The notes: a model not told the origin generated them from the sequence alone. DNA of 5,805 nt from Bryobacterales bacterium (GCA_003132865.1 PKYZ01000578.1:1379-7183); one strand, 5' to 3'; positions 1 to 4,797 are shown, counted from the first letter of the stretch. Made by a program: numbers and translations.

Positions 1-156
1 TATATCGAGGCGCTGCAGGCGGAGCGGTCGGCGCCGACGGTCAAACAACATCTCGCGGCGATCCGGATGCTTTTCGATTGGCTGGTAACCGGCCAGGTGA
101 TGCCATCGAATCCGGCGCATGCCGTTCGCGGGCCGCGTTATTCGGTGAGCAAGGGG
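1..156 (+). pseudogene. Tyrosine recombinase (phage integrase) N-terminal SAM-like domain fragment, 5' end outside window
   Basis: Frame 1 is open from the first base and reads YIEALQAERSAPTVKQHLAA, then IRMLFDWLVTGQVMPSNPA, then HAVRGPRYSVSKG. This is the core-binding (SAM-like) domain of tyrosine site-specific recombinases: helix, 'T..QHL.AIR.LFDWLV..G....NPA..VRGP'. In intact members a 'KGKTPVL..EEA..LL' linker and then the catalytic domain with R..HxxR..Y follow. Here recognisable homology stops at about base 150-156 and the frame runs into unrelated sequence, so no catalytic residue is present. The gene start lies left of the window. No function is expected from this piece. A second piece, corresponding to the part of a recombinase just after this point, lies on the opposite strand at 517-621. 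Family identity is confident; an intact gene is excluded unless the downstream sequence is misassembled. Confidence 0.75.
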
Positions 157-324
157 TCAGACGCGCTGCTGGTGGTGGACGACTTCGCCCCCACGGGAGG
201 ATCGGGCGATGGGCCGTTAGAGAGCCTGGCGGAGCCGGCTATTCCGCGCGGTGGGATCGCTCAGGGACGCCATCGGCTGGGTGGGGACGGGCGGTTGCGG
301 GCGCCGCAAGCACCGCGCGCGCTG
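157..324 (+). pseudogene. DUF927/primase-helicase-like ATPase fragment (Walker B region), fused in frame to the recombinase piece
   Basis: Directly after the recombinase piece, and in the same frame, the sequence reads SDALLVVDDFAPTGG. A hydrophobic strand ending in DD, followed by FAPTGG, matches the Walker B region of DUF927-type ATPases, which are found with plasmid and phage primase/helicase modules. Further on, RLFRAVG (frame 2, about 234-254) and AQGRHRLGGDGRLRAPQAPR (frame 1, about 259-318) match the next conserved blocks of that family. To read both blocks the frame must shift by +1 near 231-235 and back near 254-258, so the piece carries two compensating indels. The expected continuation ('RALxLxTGED') breaks off at about 324. 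No Walker A motif is present. This is a remnant of a replication-type ATPase from a mobile element. The identity comes from motif recall and is moderately certain. Confidence 0.5.
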
Positions 325-337
325 GTAGACGGCCGGC

Positions 338-523
338 TTATGGGTCGGTCTTCCCACTGGCCACGTCAGCAACTCCGCGATATTCCCGCTCCAAGCTGTC
401 GTTGGCCAGATGCGGATGGCGTACTTTCACACCCCATTCCTCCAGCGACTCGTAGATCACCCGCTCCCGGCTCTGCGTCAAGCCGGTTTGGTTTCCGCCG
501 TGGGATACGACACCTACATGCAT
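338..523 (-). pseudogene. Unidentified coding-like remnant (61-codon open frame)
   Basis: The open frame on the minus strand reads from GNQTGLTQSRERVIYESLEE to WGVKVRHPHLAND, then SLEREYRGVADVASGKTDP and a TAA. The amino-acid composition looks like a real globular protein (amphipathic helix RERVIYESLEEW followed by charged segments) and not like the Arg/Pro/Ser-rich shadow translations around it. I do not recognise the family. The frame differs from that of the recombinase piece just upstream on the same strand (517-621), so the two are separate pieces or are separated by a frameshift. No convincing ribosome binding site precedes the ATG at 521-523. Treat it as a 3' remnant of unknown function. 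Confidence 0.35.
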
Positions 524-621
524 CGCATGATGGCCCGGTCGCGCAGCCCCACCACCGTTGACACGTCCATATTCCCAAGCAGCGCGGTTGCTTCTTCCGA
601 GGACAGCAGGCGAACAGCGGC
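517..621 (-). pseudogene. Tyrosine recombinase fragment (linker and start of catalytic domain)
   Basis: The minus strand reads KAAVRLLSSEEATALLGNMD and then VSTVVGLRDRAIMRCM, followed by a stop (TAG at 514-516). 'LSSEEA..LL..MD.STVVGLRDRA' is the classic linker plus first catalytic-domain helix of integrase-type tyrosine recombinases; intact proteins continue 'L..VM.YS.AR' with the first catalytic arginine. The stop and the loss of homology come immediately after RDRA, so no catalytic residue survives. This piece covers what would come next after the plus-strand fragment at 1-156, but in opposite orientation. Upstream on the minus strand it continues into a helical sequence (621-718) that is not part of a recombinase. 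The fragment is too short to function. Confidence 0.65.
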
Positions 622-718
622 CTTAATTGCCAATATCGCTAGGCAAATGTCGCGGGGGCCAGGCCAAGCCACGCAGCGCCAGCTCCAAGTCGCGGCAAGC
701 AGCGACCAGCTCGATTGA
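621..718 (-). pseudogene. Short helical coding-like remnant with homopolymer frameshift
   Basis: One minus-strand frame reads SIELVAACRDLELALRGLAW and another reads PRDICLAILAIKAAVRL. They join into one continuous helical peptide if a single C is removed from the C5 run (G5 on the plus strand, 654-658). The composition looks coding. The family is not recognised and both ends are undefined: the 3' end merges into the recombinase piece and no start codon is evident. The inferred indel could be a true mutation or a homopolymer sequencing error. Confidence 0.25.
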
Positions 719-743
719 TCTCTAGCGAGAGTAGAATAAGGAC

Positions 744-748
744 AGGAG
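744..748 (+). promoter_or_regulatory. Ribosome binding site deciding the start of the M48-like gene
   Basis: AGGAG lies 8 nt before the ATG at 757. This favours 757 over the in-frame ATG at 715, which has no such motif. The 757 start also places a signal peptide at the very N terminus. Confidence 0.65.
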
Positions 749-756
749 TCATCCCC

Positions 757-1566
757 ATGCGAGGTTGGTTTGTGTGGATCGCCCGCCTCTCCACGGCTTG
801 TTCGCTGGTATGGCCGGTGTTGGGCCAGCCCGCCCCGACTGCTCAATCACCGCCGCAGATTCACAAGGAGTGGACGCTTGGGAAAGAGATGGCGCAGGAG
901 CTGGATAACCGGGACGGCCGTATCCACGATCCTGCCTTGACGCAATATCTTCAGCGTGTCGAAAACCGGTTGGCTGTGGCGGCCGGGCAGACCGCGCTCG
1001 AAGTCCGGCTGACACGCAGCTCCGAACCCTACGCCATGGTGTTGGCGAATGGCGTGCAGTACCTCTCCGCCGGGCTCGTCCAAAGGCTGGAGAATGAAAT
1101 GGAGCTCGCCGGTCTGCTGGCTCATCAACTCGCACATCGGCAGGTTGGCGGAGCCACAACTGCCCAAGGCGCCAGCATTCCGCTGTACGTTCCGCTCTGT
1201 GTGCTTTCGCCATTTGGCATTCCGGGTGGAAACGGAACGAGGCGCAATCAAGAACAGCGGGCGAACGCTCAGGCGTTGGGCTACCTGAAAGCAGCCGGCT
1301 ACGATCCGGAGGGGCTTCTGGACCTATTCTCGAAGCTCTCCTACGAACATCCCGTTTGGGCGCAGGCGATCGTCTCGGAAGATTTGCTGAACCAGCGAAG
1401 CGTGATCGAAGGCGAAGAACCGCCGCCCGGTGGGTATCGAGTGAACACGAGCGAGTTTTCCGAACAGCACGACAAGTTGCTGGTGGTTCTCGGTCAGGCG
1501 CCCCGCAAACGTCAGGCTCCCCGCAGCCGCCCCAGCCTTGTCCGAGCCAATCCTGCTCCGACGTAG
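757..1566 (+). CDS. Secreted M48-family metallopeptidase homologue with HQxxH instead of HExxH (probable pseudo-enzyme)
   Basis: The protein has 269 residues from the ATG at 757. The N terminus is a signal peptide (MRGWFVWIARLSTACSLVWP, with likely cleavage near VLGQPA), so it acts outside the cytoplasm. Residues about 30-120 match the N-terminal part of the BepA/YfgC-like M48 peptidases (EWTLGKEMAQELDNR, YLQRVENRLA, GVQYLSAGLV). The core motif reads LAGLLAHQLAHRQ: the zinc ligands H123 and H127 are kept, but the catalytic Glu is Gln124 (CAA, one base from GAA). The third ligand is E166 in EQRAN, where the usual ExxxD has Asn170 in place of Asp; AAGYDPEGLLDLFSKL follows as expected. The C terminus keeps YRVNTSEF, typical of acidobacterial members, and ends in a basic, Pro-rich tail. 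Relatives degrade or chaperone envelope proteins. Zinc binding seems possible here but proteolysis unlikely. The gene stands alone between debris regions and converges with the minus-strand pieces downstream. Confidence 0.8.
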   Translation: MRGWFVWIARLSTACSLVWPVLGQPAPTAQSPPQIHKEWTLGKEMAQELDNRDGRIHDPALTQYLQRVENRLAVAAGQTALEVRLTRSSEPYAMVLANGVQYLSAGLVQRLENEMELAGLLAHQLAHRQVGGATTAQGASIPLYVPLCVLSPFGIPGGNGTRRNQEQRANAQALGYLKAAGYDPEGLLDLFSKLSYEHPVWAQAIVSEDLLNQRSVIEGEEPPPGGYRVNTSEFSEQHDKLLVVLGQAPRKRQAPRSRPSLVRANPAPT

Positions 1567-1601
1567 CCGGTGTGCGAAATAGGTTACGGCGTGCTAATCC
1601 C

Positions 1602-1754
1602 CTAAAGGCATTGCCCCATTTTTGGGGCACGTTGTGGAGGCATATCGGACACCACGAATTCGAAGGGCTCTTCCTCGGCCGGGATAAAGCGGTCTTCGAG
1701 CCGCTTCAAACGCCGCGCGAGGCTCGCGACGTGCCATAATCGCCGGCGCCGGAG
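1602..1754 (-). pseudogene. Small coding-like ORF with coiled-coil-like helix, no start codon
   Basis: The minus strand is open for 50 codons and contains HVASLARRLKRLEDRFIPAE followed by EEPFEFVVSDMPPQRAPK. The pattern 'RRL.RLE.RF.P..E' resembles the many short hypothetical proteins of soil bacteria and mobile elements that begin with an amphipathic RRLxRLExR helix. No ATG or GTG precedes the helix in frame and a TGA closes the frame upstream, so this looks like a 5'-damaged remnant. The stop is the TAG at 1602-1604. Function unknown. Confidence 0.3.
1612..1629. terminator. Perfect 7-bp hairpin between convergent genes, possible bidirectional terminator
   Basis: TGCCCCA, loop TTTT, TGGGGCA. 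It lies 46 bp after the stop of the M48-like gene and on the 3' side of the minus-strand genes. There is no U-tract on either side apart from the loop, so the terminator role is only a suggestion from position and symmetry. Confidence 0.35.
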
Positions 1755-1762
1755 TCAAGGCG

Positions 1763-2398
1763 TCACTTCGCAGCGCTATCCAGGTCTTTCCTCAGGCGTT
1801 CGATAGCAGCCGTATCGGCTGCAAACGGATAGCTTCCGCTTCTTCGGCCGTTGGCGTCCACCAGAAAGTTGACGGGCAGGCCACTATAGGGCAGCAACTT
1901 GTCCGCCAGATCCCGCGCGTTGATTACCGGGAAGCTGTATCCCTTCTCGCGAATATATCCACGCACGGCGGCAAGATCCTCGTCCACGCTAATGGTCAGT
2001 AATTGCGCTTTCGCCTGACCGCGCAACGACTCGAAAAGCTTTTCAATCGCTGGATGTTCCGCGCGGCAGGGCGTGCACCACGTCGCCCAGAAGTTGACTA
2101 AAGTGGCTTTGCCCTGCAGGTCGCGCAGGGTCCATGTCCGTCCGGCCAAGTCCGTCGCGGAGAAGTCCGGCAGCACTGTGACAAAGCGCAGCGCTCCCGC
2201 GACGGTTTGTTCTTCCTGCTCTTCGGGCGTCCTGGCGGTCGCCCAGGACGCCCACTGCCGCTCGGTGCCACCATGCTCCAGGTAATAATGCTTGATCTCA
2301 GCGGTTGGACCAGCGGCGGACTCGCGGTCGAGCCACTCCTTGCGCGTGCCCGCGAGCGATTCCTGGTAAATCTCCAGCGCGTCTTCGACGCGGCCCCC
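1763..2398 (-). CDS. TlpA-family thioredoxin-like protein, 5' part missing (broken or re-started gene)
   Basis: The frame reads GGRVEDALEIYQESLAGTRK, EWLDRE and IKHYYLEHGGTERQWASWAT, then a complete thioredoxin-fold domain. Family members reduce or rearrange disulfides in the periplasm. The domain shows LPDFSATDLAGRTWTLRDL, FWATWC and the active-site CTPC at 2066-2077, then EHPAIEKLF, LTISVDE, the cis-Pro loop GLPVNFLVD and a normal end at TGA 1763-1765. The segment before the domain is typical of acidobacterial redoxins with an N-terminal TPR-like part, so the real gene was longer. Upstream of about 2398 the DNA changes to lectin-like repeats in another frame. No start codon precedes the segment. 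The only in-frame start near the domain is a GTG at 2174-2176, without a convincing ribosome binding site. That GTG would give a leaderless 137-residue cytoplasmic thioredoxin fold. I think it is a 5'-truncated gene, probably not expressed as in its relatives. Confidence 0.7.
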   Translation of the reverse strand, partial: GGRVEDALEIYQESLAGTRKEWLDRESAAGPTAEIKHYYLEHGGTERQWASWATARTPEEQEEQTVAGALRFVTVLPDFSATDLAGRTWTLRDLQGKATLVNFWATWCTPCRAEHPAIEKLFESLRGQAKAQLLTISVDEDLAAVRGYIREKGYSFPVINARDLADKLLPYSGLPVNFLVDANGRRSGSYPFAADTAAIERLRKDLDSAAK

Positions 2399-3060
2399 GT
2401 ATACTCCCAGATCGAAAAATCCTGGTGAATTTGATAGACGGTACCGATCCCGGCGAAGGTCCAGACTGTATTGGGGTTGTCATCCAGCATCACCCAGCCT
2501 GGGCAGGAGTTTCCGTTGCATACCGGGCCGGTGTATTGCCAGATCGTATTATTCTTGTGCTGCTGGTACAGATGGTCCCCGGCGCAAATTCGCATGGTGT
2601 TCGGGTTATCGTCGAGCCTGATCCAGCCGGGACAGGCGCCCCCGCTGCAAGCCGGCCCGATATACTCCCAGATCGAGCCATCGTAGTGCTGCTGGTACAG
2701 CGCCTTTGGCCCAGCCGCAAAGGCTGGAAAGATATTCGGGTTGTCGTCGATTTCCAACCAGCCGGTACAACCATTGACATTGCAGGGTGGCCCCGTATAC
2801 TGCCAGAGCGTGCCGTCGAAGTGCAGCTCATAAAAGTAAGGGCCGCCGGTTCCCACATTCTCCATGCTGGGGTTTTGATCGAGTCTCACCCAACCAGGAC
2901 AAGAGTTGCCGTTGCAGGGTGTCCCCGTGTATTCCCAGACGGACTGGTCGCTGTGTATCTGATAGAGACCGTGTGTCCCAACGAAGATGCCGGTACCGAG
3001 TGGATTGTCATCGAGCTTGATCCAACCCGGACAAGAACCCCCACTGCAGGCTGGCCCGAC
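2395..3060 (-). repeat. Five degenerate direct repeats of about 132 bp
   Basis: The repeats are 129-138 bp long and conserved mainly at the codons for CPGW, LDDNP, YQ-H, SIW and EYTG. They reflect the repeat structure of the encoded propeller-like protein and do not form a mobile repeat. Divergence between copies is considerable, so the array is old. Confidence 0.6.
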
Positions 3061-3063
3061 CCA
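2395..3063 (-). pseudogene. Fragment of a lectin-like beta-propeller repeat protein (five repeats of about 44 residues)
   Basis: One minus-strand frame encodes five tandem repeats at 3060-2923, 2922-2791, 2790-2656, 2655-2527 and 2526-2395. Consensus: P-C-N-G-N-S-C-P-G-W, then LDDNPNT, a variable strand with AG, LYQ-H-DGSIW, and EYTG. Each repeat carries a C-x4-C pair, suggesting disulfides and an extracytoplasmic protein. The LYQ/H/DGSIW/YTG pattern resembles tachylectin/tectonin-like propeller repeats that bind glycans. No signal peptide, start codon or N-terminal domain is present: at about 3063 the homology begins abruptly inside a repeat (WVGPAC). After the fifth repeat (EYTG, 2395) the frame runs out of phase into the TlpA-like gene and stops at 2098. 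A GTG at 2887-2889 could start translation only in the second repeat. I read it as an internal gene fragment. The substrate is unknown. Confidence 0.6.
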
Positions 3064-3175
3064 AGGCGACGGAGTTGTGCTGGATGCACGCGTTGGCCTG
3101 GCTCATAGCGCCCCGGCGGACCTGCAAATACTCAGTTTGGAATTCTGGCAACTGCATCCAGCGTTTGAGCGTGCT
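3064..3175 (-). pseudogene. HTH / phage terminase small-subunit-like fragment
   Basis: The frame reads STLKRWMQLPEFQTEYLQVR, then RGAMSQANACIQHNSVAL. The pattern 'TL.RWM.LPEFQ..Y...R..A..QA.A..Q..S' matches the recognition helix and following helices of small HTH proteins from phages and mobile elements, often annotated as terminase-small-subunit-like or as hypothetical. The preceding HTH helices (normally 'A...GVS..') are missing: upstream, in another frame, lies the sigma-region-4-like sequence. The C-terminal part is also missing, because the lectin-like repeats begin at about 3063. Both ends are therefore truncated. Confidence 0.4.
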
Positions 3176-3395
3176 GGGGCGACGCGGGCGGCATCCGCCT
3201 GGCTTCCAGCCTGCTCTCCGCCGCACCCAGGATACCTGCGATCACCTGGGAAGAAACCTCGAACGCCTCTGCTATTTCCAAAGCCGAATGGGGTCGTTGG
3301 CAGCCCAGCCCGAAGTACAGGCGGATCACTTTTTCTTGCCGTGGCGGCAGCATCCGTAGGATCTCGGAGATGCGATTCAGATCTATCGGGGTCAC
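3132..3395 (-). CDS. Sigma-70 region 4-like HTH protein, start codon uncertain and 3' end chimeric
   Basis: The ORF encodes DLNRISEILRMLPPRQEKVI, RLYFGLGCQRPHSALEIAEA, then FEVSSQVIAGILGAAESRLE. 'LP.R.EKVIRL.FGLG' and the HTH 'ALEIAEAFEVSSQVIAGILGAAESRL' are the hallmarks of sigma-70 region 4, which contacts the -35 promoter element. Region 2 is absent, so it cannot act as a full sigma factor; it could only be a stand-alone region-4 regulator or a fragment. Homology ends at about 3198, and the last 20 codons overlap the HTH/terminase-like piece in another frame. A perfect AAAGGAGGTG (3393-3402) precedes the ORF, but the codon at ideal distance is ATA (3384-3386). The formal GTG start (3393-3395) overlaps the Shine-Dalgarno sequence itself. 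A start-codon mutation ATG to ATA is a plausible explanation. Confidence 0.5.
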   Translation of the reverse strand: MTPIDLNRISEILRMLPPRQEKVIRLYFGLGCQRPHSALEIAEAFEVSSQVIAGILGAAESRLEARRMPPASPQHAQTLDAVARIPN

Positions 3396-3402
3396 CTCCT
3401 TT
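3393..3402 (-). promoter_or_regulatory. Perfect Shine-Dalgarno sequence without a proper start codon
   Basis: The minus strand reads AAAGGAGGTG, full complementarity to the 16S rRNA tail. Eight nucleotides after AGGAGG comes ATA in the sigma-region-4-like frame, exactly where ATG would be expected. Confidence 0.6.
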
Positions 3403-3530
3403 CAGAATACCTGGTGGATAGCCTCCGCCACTTCGATCCGTTCTGGAGCTCCAAAACGCTTGGTTCACCACTCACCCACCTCGACACGACCGGCGGACGG
3501 CAAGGCTGGCACGACGCTGAGCTTGCACTG
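3402..3530 (-). pseudogene. Coding-like remnant with in-frame TGA, upstream of the sigma-like ORF
   Basis: In the same frame as the sigma-like ORF, the minus strand reads QCKLSVVPALPSAGRVEVGEW, a TGA (3465-3467), TKRFGAPERIEVAEAIHQVF and a second TGA (3402-3404) that sits 2 nt before AGGAGG. The second half in particular looks like protein sequence (amphipathic ERIEVAEAIHQVF). If the first TGA was once TGG, both halves form one small protein ending just before the Shine-Dalgarno sequence, as in a tightly packed operon. Family not recognised. Confidence 0.25.
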
Positions 3531-3916
3531 TTATGCAGTGAAGAAAGGCGCGCTTGGTCGAAATGGCGCGCCAACCATTATCAGCCGCCGCCCGATGGAG
3601 CTACAGAGGCGCAGGGCAGTCTATTGATACCGATCATGGTTGCCGCAGCGCCTCGTAGACGCGCGGCGCCACCATTGCTGGGTCCAGGTCCCAGCAGAAG
3701 GCGCGCCGGCGGGCGCAAGGGGGAGAGCGGCTCGGGGGGCACCAAAACAGTGTATCAATGCTCGCGGACGTACTTCGTAGGGGCTCGCCGTCTCCAGCTC
3801 GACCTTCCGGCTTCACCTTCTCAAAGAAGGCGAGCCTTAGATGCCTCGGGTCGACGGCAGTACCGACGCAGGCGCGCTTGCGAGGGCCCATTTGCCATCG
3901 AATCGGAAGATAGACC
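3531..3916. other. Stretch without a supportable gene
   Basis: Several frames stay open here because of the high GC content, but their translations are Arg-, Ser- and Pro-rich and show no known motif. The best candidate is a minus-strand frame (about 3621-3812) with RKVELETASPYEVRPRALIH and then CFGAPR. Part of it looks coding, but I cannot name it and it lacks a start. A small hairpin, CCTTCT-caa-AGAAGG (3816-3830), is present; it lies in coding-like sequence and has no U-tract. Confidence 0.4.
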
Positions 3917-4105
3917 TCATTTCTCAGTCAGTTTAATCTGAAATACTACTTCTCCATCGGATCTTTCCTCATCCGTTAAGGTAATCAGACCAACATTCTC
4001 CCAGCCAAGGAGCTCATAGTCAGAATGATATGTTTTAGGGTCAAGAATAATAGAATGACCGTCGTTGCGTGCGAGAATTGCATATTCCTTGTATTCAGAT
4101 GTCAT
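3917..4105 (-). other. Possible internal translation start giving a separate 62-residue C-terminal protein
   Basis: Within the ParB-like gene an in-frame ATG (4103-4105) is preceded by AAGGGAAG at a good Shine-Dalgarno distance. The product would begin MTSEYKEYAILARNDG and contain only the acidic C-terminal domain. This may be an internal start. Alternatively the long ORF is a fusion of a DNA-binding gene and a formerly separate small gene. Confidence 0.3.
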
Positions 4106-4543
4106 GGTTCTTCCCTTATTGCCGTGTGGACGCCTCTTCACATCCTTGATCGCCTCATCCATGTCCTGACCCGTTATCAGTCCTTCCGGGGTTTGCCTCC
4201 CGGTGTAGCGCACCGTCCGATCGCTTTGTTGCCGATTCCGCTTCGTGCAGATTTGGATTGCACGACGGACAACACGCGCCTGGAGTCTCTGAGCGACCCG
4301 CGCAAGTGAATAACAGGCCTCGGCTGTAGTCTTACCGTCGAGACAAAGCTGACGGGAGTTGCCGTGCAAATTCTCAAAGCATTTCTTGAGGTGGCTAATC
4401 GTCACGGTTGAGAGACCTGTCAAATCGGCAATTTTTGCCTGAGTCAGCCCACCTGCCGCCAACTTAACAATCGCTTCGCCACGGTCAACGCAAGGAGACT
4501 CTTTGTCCTTGATGAGCGCCAATCGTTCGCTGTCGGTAAGCAT
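3917..4543 (-). CDS. Orphan DNA-binding protein with ParB/KorB-like helix-turn-helix
   Basis: The protein has 208 residues from the ATG at 4541-4543, preceded by AGAGG at a spacing of about 10. The frame stays open upstream to 4702, but that part is Arg/Pro-rich and lies across the putative promoter. Residues about 20-85 resemble the HTH core of ParB/KorB-type proteins: IVKLAAGGLTQAKIADLTGL, then STVTISHLKK as recognition helix (about 34-54), then LCLDGKTTAEACYSLARV, like the ParB 'L..G....HA..L' helix. The N-terminal ParB CTPase/nuclease domain is absent and no parA lies nearby. So this is more likely a regulator or plasmid/phage-type DNA-binding protein than a chromosome partition protein. 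Residues 86-146 are basic (KRNRQQSDRTVRYTGRQ). Residues 147-208 form an acidic, strand-rich tail (YKEYAILARNDGHSIILD, LLGWENVGLITLTDEE). The region is visibly richer in A/T than its neighbours, suggesting transfer. Confidence 0.6.
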   Translation of the reverse strand: MLTDSERLALIKDKESPCVDRGEAIVKLAAGGLTQAKIADLTGLSTVTISHLKKCFENLHGNSRQLCLDGKTTAEACYSLARVAQRLQARVVRRAIQICTKRNRQQSDRTVRYTGRQTPEGLITGQDMDEAIKDVKRRPHGNKGRTMTSEYKEYAILARNDGHSIILDPKTYHSDYELLGWENVGLITLTDEERSDGEVVFQIKLTEK

Positions 4544-4628
4544 TTGTATTATTCCTCTGCCCGACGGGTGATCGGGGTAGGGCGCTGCCGGGAGCCTGCT
4601 CGCAATTGTATGCTGGATTCCATATGTT

Positions 4629-4657
4629 ATGATTACAGTTCTTGAGCAGCCTGTCAA
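4629..4657 (-). promoter_or_regulatory. Putative sigma-70-type promoter of the ParB-like gene
   Basis: On the minus strand, a consensus TTGACA (-35, 4652-4657) is followed after 17 bp by AATCAT (-10, 4629-4634; 4 of 6 matches to TATAAT). Transcription would start about 75-80 nt before the ATG at 4543. The region is AT-rich compared with the surroundings. Confidence 0.45.
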
Positions 4658-4790
4658 GCCCTGCTTATTAGGACCCCGTGCCGCCCGGCGGCGACAGCCC
4701 ATAACCTGCGCCGCTTCAAGGGCAGGCAGTCGGGCGCGACGTCGTCAGCCGTTTGTTTGCGCATCGTTAAAGTTTTATTGTAAAGTGCTA

Positions 4791-4797
4791 AAGGAGG
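4791..4797 (+). promoter_or_regulatory. Strong Shine-Dalgarno of the TIGR03437-type gene
   Basis: AAGGAGG followed by GGCT and the ATG at 4802. The motif fixes this start, which also begins a clean signal peptide. Confidence 0.7.

Noticed and set aside
445..460. GCGACTCG as a direct repeat of the tRNA 3' region (att core)
   Set aside because: Only 8 bases are shared, expected by chance at this GC content.
67..561. 164-codon plus-strand ORF as a single gene
   Set aside because: It is a chimera: a recombinase piece, then a DUF927-like piece, then out-of-frame sequence opposite minus-strand coding-like pieces after about 324.
749..1630. 293-codon minus-strand ORF
   Set aside because: An Arg/Pro/Ser-rich antisense shadow of the M48-like gene, with no motif of its own.
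2395..3060. CRISPR array or mobile repeat
   Set aside because: The repeat unit of about 132 bp is degenerate and fully explained by protein repeats; there are no short identical repeats with unique spacers.
2305..3108. 267-codon plus-strand ORF with an internal repeat pattern
   Set aside because: It is the antisense of the lectin-like repeats and inherits their periodicity; the minus strand shows the conserved CPGW, LDDNP and DGSIW motifs.
3782..3836. Inverted repeat GGCTCGCC/GGCGAGCC plus inner hairpin as a terminator or recombination site
   Set aside because: Short arms with a 39-bp gap in GC-rich sequence, no U-tract and no gene end placed to use it.
3414..3941. 175-codon plus-strand ORF
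   Set aside because: Low-complexity Arg/Gly/Ser/Pro composition, no domain or ribosome binding site, and it crosses the end of the ParB-like gene; open because of high GC.
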